Of a DNA stretch of 64,000 nt, positions 8,964 to 18,445 are shown one piece after another. Each line of letters starts with the position of its first letter. Within the stretch, counting starts at the first letter, position 1. Source of the stretch: Pseudarthrobacter sp. NS4 (GTDB lineage: Bacteria; Actinomycetota; Actinomycetes; Actinomycetales; Micrococcaceae); assembly GCF_024758005.1 (NCBI RefSeq), contig NZ_CP103288.1, positions 2,480,001-2,544,000 of the forward strand. The letters run 5' to 3'. The position numbers were made by a program, and so were the translations under genes. Under the pieces are notes generated by a model. It worked only from the letters and a program-made list of their open reading frames with translations. It had not been told where the DNA came from and ran no database searches.

Positions 8964-11585
8964 ATGGCTGAAGACAATCAGGGTACAGACACGCCCACCA
9001 CCGCCCCCATCAACGTTCCGGACAAGCCGGCCCTCGAGGGCCTTGAAGCTGCCCTCACGCAGCGCTGGCTCGCCGAAGGGACCTACAAGTTCAACCCGGA
9101 CACCAGCCGGGAGCAGGTCTACTCGATCGACACTCCCCCGCCCACGGCGTCGGGCTCCCTGCACGTGGGGCACATGTTTTCCTACACCCAGACCGACGTG
9201 CTGGCCCGCTACCAGCGGATGACCGGCAAGAACGTCTTCTACCCCATGGGCTGGGACGACAACGGTTTGCCCACCGAGCGCCGGGTGCAGAACTACTACG
9301 GTGTGCGCTGCGACCCCGCCATCCCCTACAACGCCGACTACCAGCCGCCCGCCCAGCCGGCGAAGAACCAGCGCGACTTCGACGTTGTCTCCCGCCGGAA
9401 CTTCATCGAGCTGTGCGAGGAACTCGCGGTCGAGGACGAGAAGGTTTTCGAGAACCTTTTCCAGACCCTTGGACTCTCCGTGGACTGGGAGCTTACCTAC
9501 CGGACCATCGACGACAACTCGCGGGCAGTCTCGCAGCGGGCGTTCCTAGCCAACCTGGCTGCCGGAGACGCGTACATGGCCGAAGCGCCCACCCTGTGGG
9601 ACGTGACGTTCCGTACCGCGGTGGCCCAGGCGGAGCTTGAGGACCGCGACGTGGCCGGCGCGTACTACCGCTACCCGTTCTTCACTGAGGACGGGGACAA
9701 CGTCTACATCGAGACCACCCGCCCCGAGCTGCTGGCCGCCTGCGCCGCGCTGGTGGCGAACCCCGACGACGAACGGTACCAGCCGCTGTTCGGCAAGAAG
9801 GTCACGTCCCCCGTGTTCGGCGTCGAGGTTGAGGTTAAGGCCCACCCGCTCGCCAAGGCGGACAAGGGCTCCGGCATCGCCATGGTGTGCACCTTCGGTG
9901 ACCTCACCGACGTGACCTGGTGGCGCGAACTTCAGCTTCCCACCCGTGCGATCGTGGGCCGCGACGGCCGTATTGTCAGTGAGACTCCCGAGTGGATCAC
10001 CACTGACATCGGCCGCGAGGGCTTCGCCGCAATTGCCGGCAAGACCGTTTTCAGCGCCAAGGAAGCGGTGGTGAAACTCCTGGAAGCCGCTGACCTGCTC
10101 GAGGGCGAGCCCAAGAAGATCATGCACCCGGTGAACTTTTACGAAAAGGGCGACAAGCCCCTTGAGGTTGTCACCTCACGCCAGTGGTACATCCGTAACG
10201 GCGGCCGGGACGAGGACCGCCGCGAACGCCTGATCGCACGCGGGCATGAGATCGACTTCCACCCCGCCTTCATGCGCTCACGCTACGAGAACTGGATTTC
10301 CGGCCTGAACGGCGACTGGCTGGTGTCCCGGCAGCGCTTCTTCGGCGTGCCCATCCCCGTCTGGTACCCGCTGGACGCCGACGGCAACCCGGACTACGAC
10401 GCGCCCATCGTGCCCTCCGACGAGCAACTGCCCGTGGACCCCGCCGCCGATGCCGCACCCGGCTACGATGAAGCCCAGCGTAATGCCCCGGGCGGCTTCA
10501 CCGGTGACACCGACATCCTCGACACCTGGGCCACGTCTTCCCTGACCCCCAAGATCGTTGGCGGCTGGAAGCGTGACGAGGAACTGTTCGCCAAGGTCTT
10601 CCCGTTTGACCTCCGTCCGCAGGGCCACGACATCATCCGGACCTGGCTCTTCTCCTCAGTGGTGCGCGCGGATGCCCTGGAAAGCAGTGCACCGTGGAAG
10701 CACGCCGCTATTTCCGGCTGGATTCTGGACCCGGACCGCAAGAAGATGTCCAAGTCCAAGGGCAACGTGGTGGTACCCACGGACGTGCTGGAGGAATACG
10801 GCTCGGATGCTGTCCGTTACTGGGCGGCGTCGGCCCGGTTGGGGGCAGACACGGCCTACGAGATTGCCCAGATGAAGATCGGGCGGCGCCTGGCCATCAA
10901 GCTCCTGAACGCGTCCAAGTTCGTGCTCAACCTCGGCGCCACCGAGGCGTCGGTGCTTTCCAGCGACCTCTCCGTCCTGACCAACCCGCTGGACCGGGCG
11001 GTCCTGGCCCAGCTGGCCGAAGTTGTGGCCCAGTCCACCAAGGCGTTCGAGAACTACGATTACGCCCGCGCACTGCAGATTACGGAGAGCTTCTTCTGGC
11101 AGTTCACCGACGACTATGTGGAGCTCATCAAGGACCGCGCCTACGGTGCTGCCGGTGACGCCGGGCAGGCCTCGGTACTGGCGGCACTGGCCACCACCCT
11201 TGACACCCTGCTCCGGCTGTTCGCCCCGTTCCTGCCCTTCGCCACCGAAGAGGTCTGGAGCTGGTGGCGCAACGGCTCGGTCCACCGCGCCGAGTGGCCC
11301 GCGGGACTGGAGGTTCCCGGCGGGGACACCACCATGCTGGCAACCGTGGGGGTTGCACTCAGCGGGGTCCGGAAGGCGAAGTCCGAGGCGAAGGTCAAGC
11401 AGCGCACGGAGGTGCTGTCCGCGACCATCACCGCTCCTGCGGCACTGACCGCGCAGCTTCAGGCTGGCCTGTCCGATCTGAAGACCGCTTCCAATGCCAG
11501 GGAGATCACCCTGGTGGCCGGCGAGGGCGACCTTTCCGTGAGCGATGTGGCACTGGCGGCTTCGGATGAGCCTGCAAAGGCCTAA
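8964..11585 (+). CDS. valS: Valyl-tRNA synthetase
   Basis: 873-residue class I synthetase. HIGH appears as HVGH at residues 67-70 and KMSKS at 594-598. The editing domain includes the ETTRPELLAACAALVANP segment, and a short alanine-rich coiled region ends the protein. It lies on the opposite strand from ileS and shows no T-box core upstream, unlike ileS. It stands alone, with terminator-like hairpins downstream. Confidence 0.96.
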   Translation: MAEDNQGTDTPTTAPINVPDKPALEGLEAALTQRWLAEGTYKFNPDTSREQVYSIDTPPPTASGSLHVGHMFSYTQTDVLARYQRMTGKNVFYPMGWDDNGLPTERRVQNYYGVRCDPAIPYNADYQPPAQPAKNQRDFDVVSRRNFIELCEELAVEDEKVFENLFQTLGLSVDWELTYRTIDDNSRAVSQRAFLANLAAGDAYMAEAPTLWDVTFRTAVAQAELEDRDVAGAYYRYPFFTEDGDNVYIETTRPELLAACAALVANPDDERYQPLFGKKVTSPVFGVEVEVKAHPLAKADKGSGIAMVCTFGDLTDVTWWRELQLPTRAIVGRDGRIVSETPEWITTDIGREGFAAIAGKTVFSAKEAVVKLLEAADLLEGEPKKIMHPVNFYEKGDKPLEVVTSRQWYIRNGGRDEDRRERLIARGHEIDFHPAFMRSRYENWISGLNGDWLVSRQRFFGVPIPVWYPLDADGNPDYDAPIVPSDEQLPVDPAADAAPGYDEAQRNAPGGFTGDTDILDTWATSSLTPKIVGGWKRDEELFAKVFPFDLRPQGHDIIRTWLFSSVVRADALESSAPWKHAAISGWILDPDRKKMSKSKGNVVVPTDVLEEYGSDAVRYWAASARLGADTAYEIAQMKIGRRLAIKLLNASKFVLNLGATEASVLSSDLSVLTNPLDRAVLAQLAEVVAQSTKAFENYDYARALQITESFFWQFTDDYVELIKDRAYGAAGDAGQASVLAALATTLDTLLRLFAPFLPFATEEVWSWWRNGSVHRAEWPAGLEVPGGDTTMLATVGVALSGVRKAKSEAKVKQRTEVLSATITAPAALTAQLQAGLSDLKTASNAREITLVAGEGDLSVSDVALAASDEPAKA

Positions 11586-11640
11586 TCCAAACCGGCTTGG
11601 GCCGGCCGTTTCCTGGCAGCCCCGGTTTTAGGGCAAAGGG

Positions 11641-11676
11641 GAAGCCCCATCAGCGTTTTGCCGTTGGTGGGGCTTC
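11641..11676 (+). terminator. Hairpin downstream of valS
   Basis: 9-bp stem GAAGCCCCA/TGGGGCTTC around an 18-nt loop, 56 nt after the valS stop and followed by a short T-containing stretch (GACTTTTC). Confidence 0.55.
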
Positions 11677-11877
11677 GACTTTTCGGCCATCTGGTGACGT
11701 CTTGATGGTCTGGCAGGATCCTCGGATTTTCAGGTCTTCCTACCTCGTCACTGGTAGCTTGTATCCGGCTTTGCCGATGGCTGCGTCAGATACATATCAC
11801 TGAATCTTTGGTTCCTGCGTCCCTCTTCTTTCGAAGTGGGTAAGAACCATTGTTGTCCCGTGCAGGGTGAAGCGCAA

Positions 11878-11919
11878 GGGCCCTTGGCGAACTACAAGCA
11901 AGTAGTTCGCCAGGGGCCC
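11878..11919 (-). terminator. Long hairpin between valS and the DsbA-like gene
   Basis: 18-bp stem with one G-T wobble: GGGCCCTTGGCGAACTAC pairs with GTAGTTCGCCAGGGGCCC around AAGCAA. It lies 22 nt beyond the stop of the minus-strand DsbA-like gene. A TTT follows on the plus strand, so it may work in both directions. Confidence 0.7.
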
Positions 11920-11941
11920 TTTCCCGTTGAAGCAGGAGGGT

Positions 11942-12556
11942 TCAGCTGAATTCCGGGCGCTCCGTGCGGCTGCGCTTCAGCTCAAAGAAGTGCGGGTAGG
12001 CGGCAAGCGCCGTGGTGGCGTCCCACAGCTTGCCGGCTTCCTCGCCACGGGGAATCCGGGTGAGGACGGGACCGAAAAACGCTGTTCCGTTGAAGGCCAC
12101 GACCGGGGTGCCGACGTCCTGGCCCACCAGGGAAATGCCTTCCCCGTGGCTTGCCCGGAGCTCGGCATCATAGGCGTCGCTGGTGGCGGCTTCAGCCAGG
12201 GACTCGGGAAGGCCGCATTCAGCCAGTGCCTTGGTGATTACGAGGTCGCGGTCCTTCTCGCCGCCGTCGTGGATCAGTGTGCCCATGGCGTCATACAGTG
12301 CCTTGACCGTCTCCGGGCCGTGCTCCTGCTGCGCGGCGATGATGACCCGGACAATGCCCCAGGCGTTGTCCATGGATTCGCGGTAGGAGGGTTCCAGGTC
12401 GCGTCCCTCATTGAGGACAGCGAGGCTCATGACGTGCCAGACAGTTTCGATGTCGCGGACGCCTTCCACCTCGCCGATCCAGCGCGAGGTGATCCAGGCG
12501 AAGGGGCACAGCGGATCAAACCAGAAGTCGGCCTTGTTCTTGACGGTTTCAGACAT
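11942..12556 (-). CDS. Rv2466c-like DsbA-family protein (mycothiol-dependent nitroreductase family)
   Basis: 204-residue thioredoxin-fold protein that closely resembles Mycobacterium tuberculosis Rv2466c. Shared segments include ADFWFDPLCP, ITSRWI, HVMSLA, FFGPVL and RIPRGEEAGKLWDA. In Rv2466c the active site is CPWC; here it is CPFA, with Cys17 kept and Ala20 in place of the second cysteine. The family reduces disulfides or nitro compounds using mycothiol. With one cysteine a monothiol mechanism is expected (inference). A terminator hairpin follows. Confidence 0.9.
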   Translation of the reverse strand: MSETVKNKADFWFDPLCPFAWITSRWIGEVEGVRDIETVWHVMSLAVLNEGRDLEPSYRESMDNAWGIVRVIIAAQQEHGPETVKALYDAMGTLIHDGGEKDRDLVITKALAECGLPESLAEAATSDAYDAELRASHGEGISLVGQDVGTPVVAFNGTAFFGPVLTRIPRGEEAGKLWDATTALAAYPHFFELKRSRTERPEFS

Positions 12557-12625
12557 AGCGGATCCTTCAGGTGTTGGCGGCTGCGCAGGGGGCAGCCACG
12601 GCTGACAGGGAGAAGCGGCAGGTTG

Positions 12626-13906
12626 CTAAGCGGACTTCTTGCGCTTGGCGGCGTGCGGGATCATGGTGGGCTCCGCGCCCCTCAGGACGACGTCCTCGGT
12701 AATGACAACGCTCGCCACATCCTCGCGGCTGGGAAGGTCGAACATCACCGGAAGGAGCACTTCCTCAAGGATTGCCCGGAGGCCACGGGCACCGGTGCCG
12801 CGTTCCAGGGCCTGCTCGGCGATGGCGTCGAGAGCGGCCTCATCGAACACGAGTTCCACACCGTCGATCTGGAACATCTTCTGGTACTGCTTGACCAGCG
12901 CATTCTTGGGAGTGGACAGGATCTGGATCAGGGCTTCGCGGTCAAGGTTGGAGACCGTCGTGATCACGGGAAGCCGGCCAATGAACTCGGGGATCAGGCC
13001 GAACTTGAGCAGGTCTTCCGGCATGACTTCGCCGTAGGAATCCACCTTCTTGCTGGCTTCGTTGAGCGGGGCACCAAAGCCGATCCCCTTCCGGCCGGAA
13101 CGGGATCCGATGATCTCTTCCAGGCCGGCGAAGGCGCCTGCCACGATGAACAGGACGTTGGTGGTGTCGATCTGGATGAATTCCTGGTGCGGGTGCTTCC
13201 GGCCGCCCTGGGGCGGTACCGAGGCAACGGTCCCCTCCAGGATCTTCAGGAGCGCCTGCTGGACACCTTCCCCGGAGACGTCACGGGTGATGGAGGGGTT
13301 TTCGCTCTTGCGCGAGATCTTGTCGATTTCGTCGATGTAGATGATGCCCTGTTCGGCCTTTTTGACGTCGTAGTCTGCAGCCTGGATGAGCTTGAGGAGG
13401 ATGTTCTCCACGTCCTCGCCCACGTAGCCGGCCTCGGTCAGCGCGGTTGCGTCCGCAACGGCGAAGGGTACGTTAAGGCGGCGCGCCAGGGTCTGGGCCA
13501 GGTAGGTCTTGCCGCAGCCGGTAGGACCGATCAGGAGGATGTTCGACTTGGCGATTTCGACGTCGTCATGGTGGCCGCCATCAGCGAGGCTGCCGGACTT
13601 GGGTGCGTGGCCTGCCTGGATCCGCTTGTAATGGTTGTAGACGGCGACGGCGAGGGAACGCTTGGCCGGTTCCTGGCCGATCACGTATTCCTGCAGGAAG
13701 TCGAAAATTTCGCGGGGCTTGGGCAGTTCAAAGCTCCCCAGATCGGCGACTTCCGCGAGCTCCTCTTCGATGATTTCGTTGCACAGCTCAATGCACTCAT
13801 CACAGATGTAGACGCCGGGCCCGGCAATGAGCTTGCGCACCTGCTTCTGGCTCTTTCCGCAGAAAGAGCACTTCAGCAGATCCGTGCTCTCGCCAATCCG
13901 AGCCAT
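12626..13906 (-). CDS. clpX: ATP-dependent Clp protease ATP-binding subunit ClpX
   Basis: 426-residue AAA+ unfoldase that feeds ClpP. The N-terminal zinc-binding domain has Cys13, Cys16, Cys35 and Cys38. The Walker A motif is GPTGCGKT, Walker B is [10 protein letters not shown], and the pore/IGF-loop region contains [14 protein letters not shown] features. It lies downstream of clpP2 in the same orientation but about 175 nt away, with a hairpin between, so it may have its own promoter or receive read-through. Confidence 0.97.
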   Translation of the reverse strand: MARIGESTDLLKCSFCGKSQKQVRKLIAGPGVYICDECIELCNEIIEEELAEVADLGSFELPKPREIFDFLQEYVIGQEPAKRSLAVAVYNHYKRIQAGHAPKSGSLADGGHHDDVEIAKSNILLIGPTGCGKTYLAQTLARRLNVPFAVADATALTEAGYVGEDVENILLKLIQAADYDVKKAEQGIIYIDEIDKISRKSENPSITRDVSGEGVQQALLKILEGTVASVPPQGGRKHPHQEFIQIDTTNVLFIVAGAFAGLEEIIGSRSGRKGIGFGAPLNEASKKVDSYGEVMPEDLLKFGLIPEFIGRLPVITTVSNLDREALIQILSTPKNALVKQYQKMFQIDGVELVFDEAALDAIAEQALERGTGARGLRAILEEVLLPVMFDLPSREDVASVVITEDVVLRGAEPTMIPHAAKRKKSA

Positions 13907-14035
13907 ATGTGAACCCCTTAGTATCTTGCTGCCAGGCAGCCTTGCGCCGTTGCTGGAATCTCCACCAGCCTGCGAGGACCGGTTGTGACAACATCCACTC
14001 TAGGTCACATTGGCGCCCAAGGGTGGAAGGAAAAG

Positions 14036-14069
14036 GCCGGTGGGGCCAAATGAACTGGCCCGCACCGGC
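14036..14069 (-). terminator. Hairpin downstream of clpP2
   Basis: GCCGGTGGGGCCA pairs with TGGCCCGCACCGGC with one bulged base around a 7-nt loop, immediately after the clpP2 stop. It may attenuate transcription into clpX. Confidence 0.5.
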
Positions 14070-14082
14070 GCTTTACGTATTG

Positions 14083-14748
14083 CTACCTCGTAATTGCCTG
14101 AGGCTTGATCTTGCGTGAATCCAGGACCTGGTCGATCAGCCCGTATGCCTGGGCCTCGTCCGCAGTCAGGATCTTGTCGCGCTCGATATCGTTGTTGACC
14201 TGCTCCGACGTGCGACCCGAGTGGTGGGCCAGCGTGTCCTCAAGCCATGACCGCATCCGCATGACTTCCGCAGCCTGGATTTCCAGGTCGGAAGCCTGGC
14301 CGCCCTGGCCGCCGGACAGGGCCGGCTGGTGGATCAGGACGCGGGCGTTCGGGAGTGCCAGGCGCTTGCCCGGGGTGCCGGCCGCGAGGAGTACGGCGGC
14401 GGCGCTTGCAGCCTGTCCCAGGCAGACGGTCTGGATCTCCGGCCGGATGTACTGCATGGTGTCGTAGATAGCCGTCATGGCGGTGAAGGAACCGCCGGGT
14501 GAGTTGATGTAGAGGGTGATGTCGCGGTCCGGGTCGGTGGACTCGAGGACCAGCAGCTGGGCCATGACGTCATCAGCCGAGGCGTCATCCACCTGCACGC
14601 CGAGGAAGATGATGCGGTCCTCGAACAGCTTGGTGTAGGGGTCCTGGCGCTTGAAGCCATACGGCGTGCGCTCTTCAAACTGGGGCAGTACGTAACGGCT
14701 GGTCGGAAGATTACCGGCAGTCGATCCGAAGTTGTAGTTCATGTTCAT
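14083..14748 (-). CDS. clpP2: ATP-dependent Clp protease proteolytic subunit ClpP2
   Basis: 221-residue serine protease subunit. The catalytic triad is visible: Ser in [14 protein letters not shown], His in LIHQP, Asp in [19 protein letters not shown]. The longer N-terminal segment (about 30 residues before the core) is usual for the second ClpP of actinobacteria. It lies 30 nt downstream of clpP1 and is therefore co-transcribed. In related bacteria the two subunits form a mixed ClpP1P2 tetradecamer. Confidence 0.95.
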   Translation of the reverse strand: MNMNYNFGSTAGNLPTSRYVLPQFEERTPYGFKRQDPYTKLFEDRIIFLGVQVDDASADDVMAQLLVLESTDPDRDITLYINSPGGSFTAMTAIYDTMQYIRPEIQTVCLGQAASAAAVLLAAGTPGKRLALPNARVLIHQPALSGGQGGQASDLEIQAAEVMRMRSWLEDTLAHHSGRTSEQVNNDIERDKILTADEAQAYGLIDQVLDSRKIKPQAITR

Positions 14749-14778
14749 TGCTCCTGATCTAAGTGTTTTTGTGCCGGT

Positions 14779-15429
14779 TTAGTTCTGCGAGGCAGTCTCG
14801 CCGGAGGTGCCGTTGGCGGTGCCGCCGCCGCCGGCCACGGAACCGGCGTGCGCGGCGATCTTGTCAAAGAAGCCGTACTCCAGAGCCTCCGAGGCAGTAA
14901 ACCACTTGTCGCGGTCGTTGTCCTTGAGGATGGTGTCAACGGACTGGCCGGTCTGCTCGGCGGTCAGCTCCGCCATGACCTTCTTCATGTGGAGGATGAG
15001 TTCGGCCTGGATCTTGATGTCCGAGGCTGTTCCGCCAATGCCGCCGGAAGGCTGGTGCATCAGGACGCGGGCGTTGGGGGTGGCGTAGCGCTTGCCCTTG
15101 GTGCCGGAGGACAGCAGGAACTGTCCCATGGAGGCCGCCAGGCCGGTTGCCACGGTGACGACGTCATTGGGGATGAACTGCATGGTGTCGTAAATGGCCA
15201 TGCCGGCCGTCACAGAGCCGCCCGGGGAGTTGATGTAGAGGTAGATGTCTTTGTCCGGGTTCTCAGCGGAGAGGAGGAGCAGCTGCGAGCAGATGGCGTT
15301 GGCGTTATCGTCGCGCACCTCCGAACCCAGCCAGATGATCCGCTCCTTCAGCAGGCGGTTGTAAATGTAGTTGTCCTGGGCTGCAGGATCGACGGTCGCC
15401 ATCCGGGGGGCCTCTGGGTGCTGTGACAT
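14779..15429 (-). CDS. clpP1: ATP-dependent Clp protease proteolytic subunit ClpP1
   Basis: 216-residue serine protease subunit. Ser lies in [14 protein letters not shown], His in LMHQPSGG, Asp in [19 protein letters not shown]. The C-terminal tail is glycine/threonine rich ([13 protein letters not shown]). It is the first gene of the clpP1-clpP2 pair. A sequence resembling the ClgR recognition pattern lies about 100 nt upstream. Confidence 0.95.
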   Translation of the reverse strand: MSQHPEAPRMATVDPAAQDNYIYNRLLKERIIWLGSEVRDDNANAICSQLLLLSAENPDKDIYLYINSPGGSVTAGMAIYDTMQFIPNDVVTVATGLAASMGQFLLSSGTKGKRYATPNARVLMHQPSGGIGGTASDIKIQAELILHMKKVMAELTAEQTGQSVDTILKDNDRDKWFTASEALEYGFFDKIAAHAGSVAGGGGTANGTSGETASQN

Positions 15430-15525
15430 GGTTACTTACCTCTCGCTGGTGACGGTGACATCACTGAAAATCACTACTTGGACACTAACCGGTTTCACCG
15501 ACATTTTCTTCGCGCCCCGACGGCT

Positions 15526-15539
15526 GTTCGCTGACGGCG
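15526..15539. promoter_or_regulatory. Candidate ClgR-type operator upstream of clpP1P2
   Basis: GTTCGC-N5-GCG (GTTCGCTGACGGCG) lies 97 nt upstream of the clpP1 start. This matches the general GTTCGC-N5-GCG pattern described for actinobacterial ClgR, which activates clp genes. It is a single short match, so moderate evidence only. Confidence 0.45.
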
Positions 15540-15582
15540 CACGATCGGCGAACCAGGCGCACCACAGGCCCGCTCTAACGCA

Positions 15583-15616
15583 AACGGCCCCCGGATCCTG
15601 CGATCCGGGGGCCGTT
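15583..15616 (-). terminator. Strong terminator of tig
   Basis: Perfect 15-bp stem AACGGCCCCCGGATC/GATCCGGGGGCCGTT with a four-base loop, 17 nt after the trigger factor stop. It separates tig from the clpP promoter. Confidence 0.85.
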
Positions 15617-15632
15617 CAGTGCGTGTCAGGGA

Positions 15633-17033
15633 CTAGGCCTTTGCCTCGGCCTTGTCGTCCTCGGCAGCGGTGTCAGCGGCTTCGGCGTCGACGGCCTCGG
15701 CGTCAGCTGCTTCTGCTTCCGCAGCCGGAGCTTCCTCTTCGCCGCCGGGGCGGACGAAGTCGCTCAGGTCCACAGCCTTGCCCTCGGTGTCGGTCACCGT
15801 GGCCTGGCCCAGGACGACCGCCAGCGCCTTGCGGCGGCGGACCTCGGAAACCATCATGGGGACCTGGCCGCTCTGGTCGATGATCTGGGCGAACTGGTTC
15901 GGGTCCATGCCGTACTGGCCGGCCGTGGTGACGATGTAGTCGATCAGCTCGTTCTGGCTGACGTTGACTTCTTCCTTTTCCGCAATGGCGTCGAGGATGA
16001 TTTCGTTCTGGAAGGCGCGGGCGGTGTTGGCCCGGACCTCCTCACGGTGCTCCTCGGTGTCGTGCTCGCCCTCGCCGTGGCCGTTGCCCTCCTTGAAGTG
16101 GGCTTCGAGCTGCTCTTCGACGACGGAGTCCGGCACGGGAACCTCGACCAGCTCAACGAGCTTGTCCAGGACCTTGTCGCGGGCCTCCACGCCCTGCTCC
16201 ACAACCTTGGAGTCTGCAGCCTGCTTGGCCAGGTCCTCGCGGAGTTCCGCGAGAGTGTCGAACTCGGAAGCCAGCTGGGCGAAGTCGTCGTTCGCTTCGG
16301 GCAGCTCGCGCTCCTTGACGGCCTTCACAACGACCTTGACCTGTGCTTCTTCGCCGGCGTGGTCGCCGCCCACCAGGGTGGTGTTGAAGATGGCGTCCTC
16401 GTCCGTGGTGAGGCCGGTCACGGCTTCGTCGAGGCCTTCGAGCATGGTGCCCGAGCCGACCTGGTAGGAGAGGCCGGACGCGGAGTCCACCTCTTCGCCG
16501 TCGATGGTGGCGGTGATGTCGATGGTGAGGAAGTCACCATCAGCAGCCGGGCGTTCCACGGACTTAAGCGTGCCGAAGCGTCCGCGCAGTTCGTCGAGGG
16601 CCTTGTCCACGTCTTCGTCAGACGACTCGGCGGCGGCAACTTCGACCTCGATGCCTGCGTAGTCGGGCAGTTCGATCTCGGGGCGGACGTCAACCTCGGC
16701 GGCGAACTTCAGGCCGCCGTCGGTGGCGGAGGGGTCCGGAACCTCGGTGATCTCGACCTCGGGACGGCTCAGGGGGCGGATGCCGGATTCCTGCACGGCA
16801 GCCTGGTACCAGCCGTTGAGGCCTTCGTTGATAGCCGTCTCCAGCACGTAGCCGCGGCCGACGCGCTGGTCGATGAGCTTTGCGGGCACCTTGCCCTTAC
16901 GAAACCCAGGAACCTGGATCTGCGAAGCAACAGTCTTGTAAGCCGAGTCGATGCTGGGCTTCAGTTCCTCAAAGGGAACCTCAACGTTGAGCTTGACCCG
17001 CGTGGGGGTGAGGTTCTCGACAGCGCTCTTCAC
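15633..17033 (-). CDS. tig: Trigger factor
   Basis: Ribosome-bound chaperone and peptidyl-prolyl isomerase of 466 residues. The ribosome-binding signature GFRKGKVP is near residues 44-51. The FKBP-type domain follows at about 150-240 ([14 protein letters not shown]), then the helical C-terminal domain. The last 40 residues are a low-complexity Ala/Glu/Asp tail ([15 protein letters not shown]), longer than in enterobacteria and common in actinobacteria. It lies upstream of clpP1P2 and clpX, the usual arrangement. Confidence 0.96.
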   Translation of the reverse strand: MKSAVENLTPTRVKLNVEVPFEELKPSIDSAYKTVASQIQVPGFRKGKVPAKLIDQRVGRGYVLETAINEGLNGWYQAAVQESGIRPLSRPEVEITEVPDPSATDGGLKFAAEVDVRPEIELPDYAGIEVEVAAAESSDEDVDKALDELRGRFGTLKSVERPAADGDFLTIDITATIDGEEVDSASGLSYQVGSGTMLEGLDEAVTGLTTDEDAIFNTTLVGGDHAGEEAQVKVVVKAVKERELPEANDDFAQLASEFDTLAELREDLAKQAADSKVVEQGVEARDKVLDKLVELVEVPVPDSVVEEQLEAHFKEGNGHGEGEHDTEEHREEVRANTARAFQNEIILDAIAEKEEVNVSQNELIDYIVTTAGQYGMDPNQFAQIIDQSGQVPMMVSEVRRRKALAVVLGQATVTDTEGKAVDLSDFVRPGGEEEAPAAEAEAADAEAVDAEAADTAAEDDKAEAKA

Positions 17034-17115
17034 GGTCTAAGTACTCCTGGGTTTGTGGGATGGGTTTCTGCAAACGCAATGTTTTGTCCAGGCCGAGTGG
17101 TCCGGGCCGCAGAGT

Positions 17116-17189
17116 CGGGGTGACAGGATTTGAACCTGCGACTTCCTGCTCCCAAAGCAGGCGCTCTAGCCAAGCTGAGCTACACCCCG
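17116..17189 (-). tRNA. tRNA-Pro (TGG anticodon)
   Basis: 74-nt cloverleaf on the minus strand. Acceptor stem CGGGGTG/CACCCCG, anticodon loop TTTGGGA with TGG, T-arm with GGTTCAAATCC. No CCA is encoded. Confidence 0.95.
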
Positions 17190-17329
17190 TTAGTGCACAG
17201 GCAAGTCTACGGTGATACGCGCCAAGTTTGCACATTTGACACGTGGCACTTCGATTAGGTTTAGTTGTATCCGGCTTGAACAGCCAGCCCGAAGTTTCCA
17301 GCTGCTAGTGTTGCAAATGGATCCTTTTC

Positions 17330-17400
17330 GGGGACGTAGCTTAATGGTAAAGCCTCAGTCTTCCAAACTGATTACGCGGGTTCGATTCCCGTCGTCCCCT
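17330..17400 (+). tRNA. tRNA-Gly (TCC anticodon)
   Basis: 71-nt cloverleaf. Acceptor GGGGACG/CGTCCCC, D-loop AATGGTAA, anticodon loop CTTCCAA with TCC, T-arm GGTTCGATTCC. A CCA directly follows the discriminator T. A strong terminator lies 14 nt downstream. Confidence 0.95.
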
Positions 17401-17413
17401 CCACGGAACACAT

Positions 17414-17450
17414 GGAAAAGGCCCCTCATCGAGGGGCCTTTTCCATTTTT
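17414..17450 (+). terminator. Terminator after tRNA-Gly
   Basis: 14-bp stem GGAAAAGGCCCCTC/GAGGGGCCTTTTCC with an ATC loop, followed by ATTTTT. It lies between the tRNA and the convergent nei gene and may act on both strands. Confidence 0.85.
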
Positions 17451-17488
17451 CCCAGACCGGCTGCCAGGCAGTAAGGACTGCCGGGTCG

Positions 17489-18445
17489 TCAGGACTGCTG
17501 GCAGTAGGGGCACCAGTAGAGCTTGCGCGCCACCAGTTCGGCCATCAGCACCGTGTTGCCGCAAACCCTGCACGGCAGCCCGTTGCGCTTGTACACAAAA
17601 TGGGCATCCTCCCGGGCGGGGAAATTATCGGTCTTGATGGCGGAGGCCGCCGTGCCGTTGCCCGCCTTGGGGTTGCCCACCTTCCCGTTGCCTGTCCAGT
17701 ACTTCGGCGGGGTGGTGATGATCCGGCCGTCGGTCACGCCGTCGTTCATGAGGGCCACGACGTCGCGCCACAGTTTCCGGGCAGCAGTGTCTGTCACGGC
17801 CGATCCCGGCAGCCACGGGTCCAGGCGCAGGCGGAAGAGGACCTCGGCGCGGTAGACGTTGCCCACGCCGGCAATGATTTTCTGGTCCATCAGCAGGGCG
17901 GCCACCGGCGTTTTCCGGCTTTGCAGGTTGGCGGCAAAGCGGCCGGCATCGCCCCGGCGGTTACGCAGCGGGTCTGGGCCCAGCCGGTCCAGTACTGCGT
18001 CCGCTTCGGCGGCCGTGATGGTTTCGCAGGTTGTTGCGCCGCGCAGGTCCGCCCAGCCATGACGGCCGGCCAGCCTTACCCGGACCGCGCCCACAGGGGC
18101 CGGCGGCCCGGCGTAGGGGGCATCGGCGTCGTCGTCCCCGTCAGCGGAGGACTCCTGCTCGCCTATCCGGCGCGGCGCACCGATACTGGAGGACCCGGTG
18201 AAGGTGCGGTCGCCGCCGAAGCTCCAGGCACCGTACAGCCCAAGGTGGACGTGCAGCACCAGCGAGTTATCGAAGTGCAGGAAAAGATGCTTCCCGTGGG
18301 CTTCGGCAGCGAGCAGCGTGTGGCCGTCCAGCAGCGCCGCTCCCCCACTGAACCTGCCCTGGGGGCTGGACACGGCCAGCCTCCCGCCGGCGAAAACGTC
18401 CCCGAACTGGCGTGCCAGGCGCCGGAGTGTATGCCCTTCCGGCAC
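17489..18445 (-). CDS. nei: Fpg/Nei-family DNA glycosylase (endonuclease VIII-like)
   Basis: 318-residue base-excision repair glycosylase/AP lyase. It begins PEGHTLRRLA, where Pro and Glu after the initiator are the catalytic nucleophile and general acid. QKIIAGVGNVYRAEVLF is the helix-two-turn-helix. The C-terminal zinc finger is CRVCG...CPYCQ. The region at about residues 85-115 is an Asp/Gly-rich insertion. The start is GTG, overlapping the rpiB stop by one base (TAGTG), which implies coupling. Confidence 0.92.
   Translation of the reverse strand: MPEGHTLRRLARQFGDVFAGGRLAVSSPQGRFSGGAALLDGHTLLAAEAHGKHLFLHFDNSLVLHVHLGLYGAWSFGGDRTFTGSSSIGAPRRIGEQESSADGDDDADAPYAGPPAPVGAVRVRLAGRHGWADLRGATTCETITAAEADAVLDRLGPDPLRNRRGDAGRFAANLQSRKTPVAALLMDQKIIAGVGNVYRAEVLFRLRLDPWLPGSAVTDTAARKLWRDVVALMNDGVTDGRIITTPPKYWTGNGKVGNPKAGNGTAASAIKTDNFPAREDAHFVYKRNGLPCRVCGNTVLMAELVARKLYWCPYCQQS

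Larger units (their letters stand above)
11586..11941. other. Intergenic region after valS, terminators and unassigned DNA
   Basis: 356 bases without a recognisable gene. Both ends carry hairpins, listed separately. The middle (about 11690-11870) looks visibly less GC-rich than its surroundings and has no open frame I can support. It may be a decayed mobile-element fragment, but I recognise no terminal repeat or transposase motif. Confidence 0.4.

Noticed and set aside
11927..13912. 661-codon plus-strand frame over clpX and the DsbA-like gene
   Set aside because: Antisense of two clear genes; composition typical of a codon-bias shadow, no domain.
17212..17637. 141-codon plus-strand frame
   Set aside because: Runs through tRNA-Gly, its terminator and the end of nei; not protein-coding.
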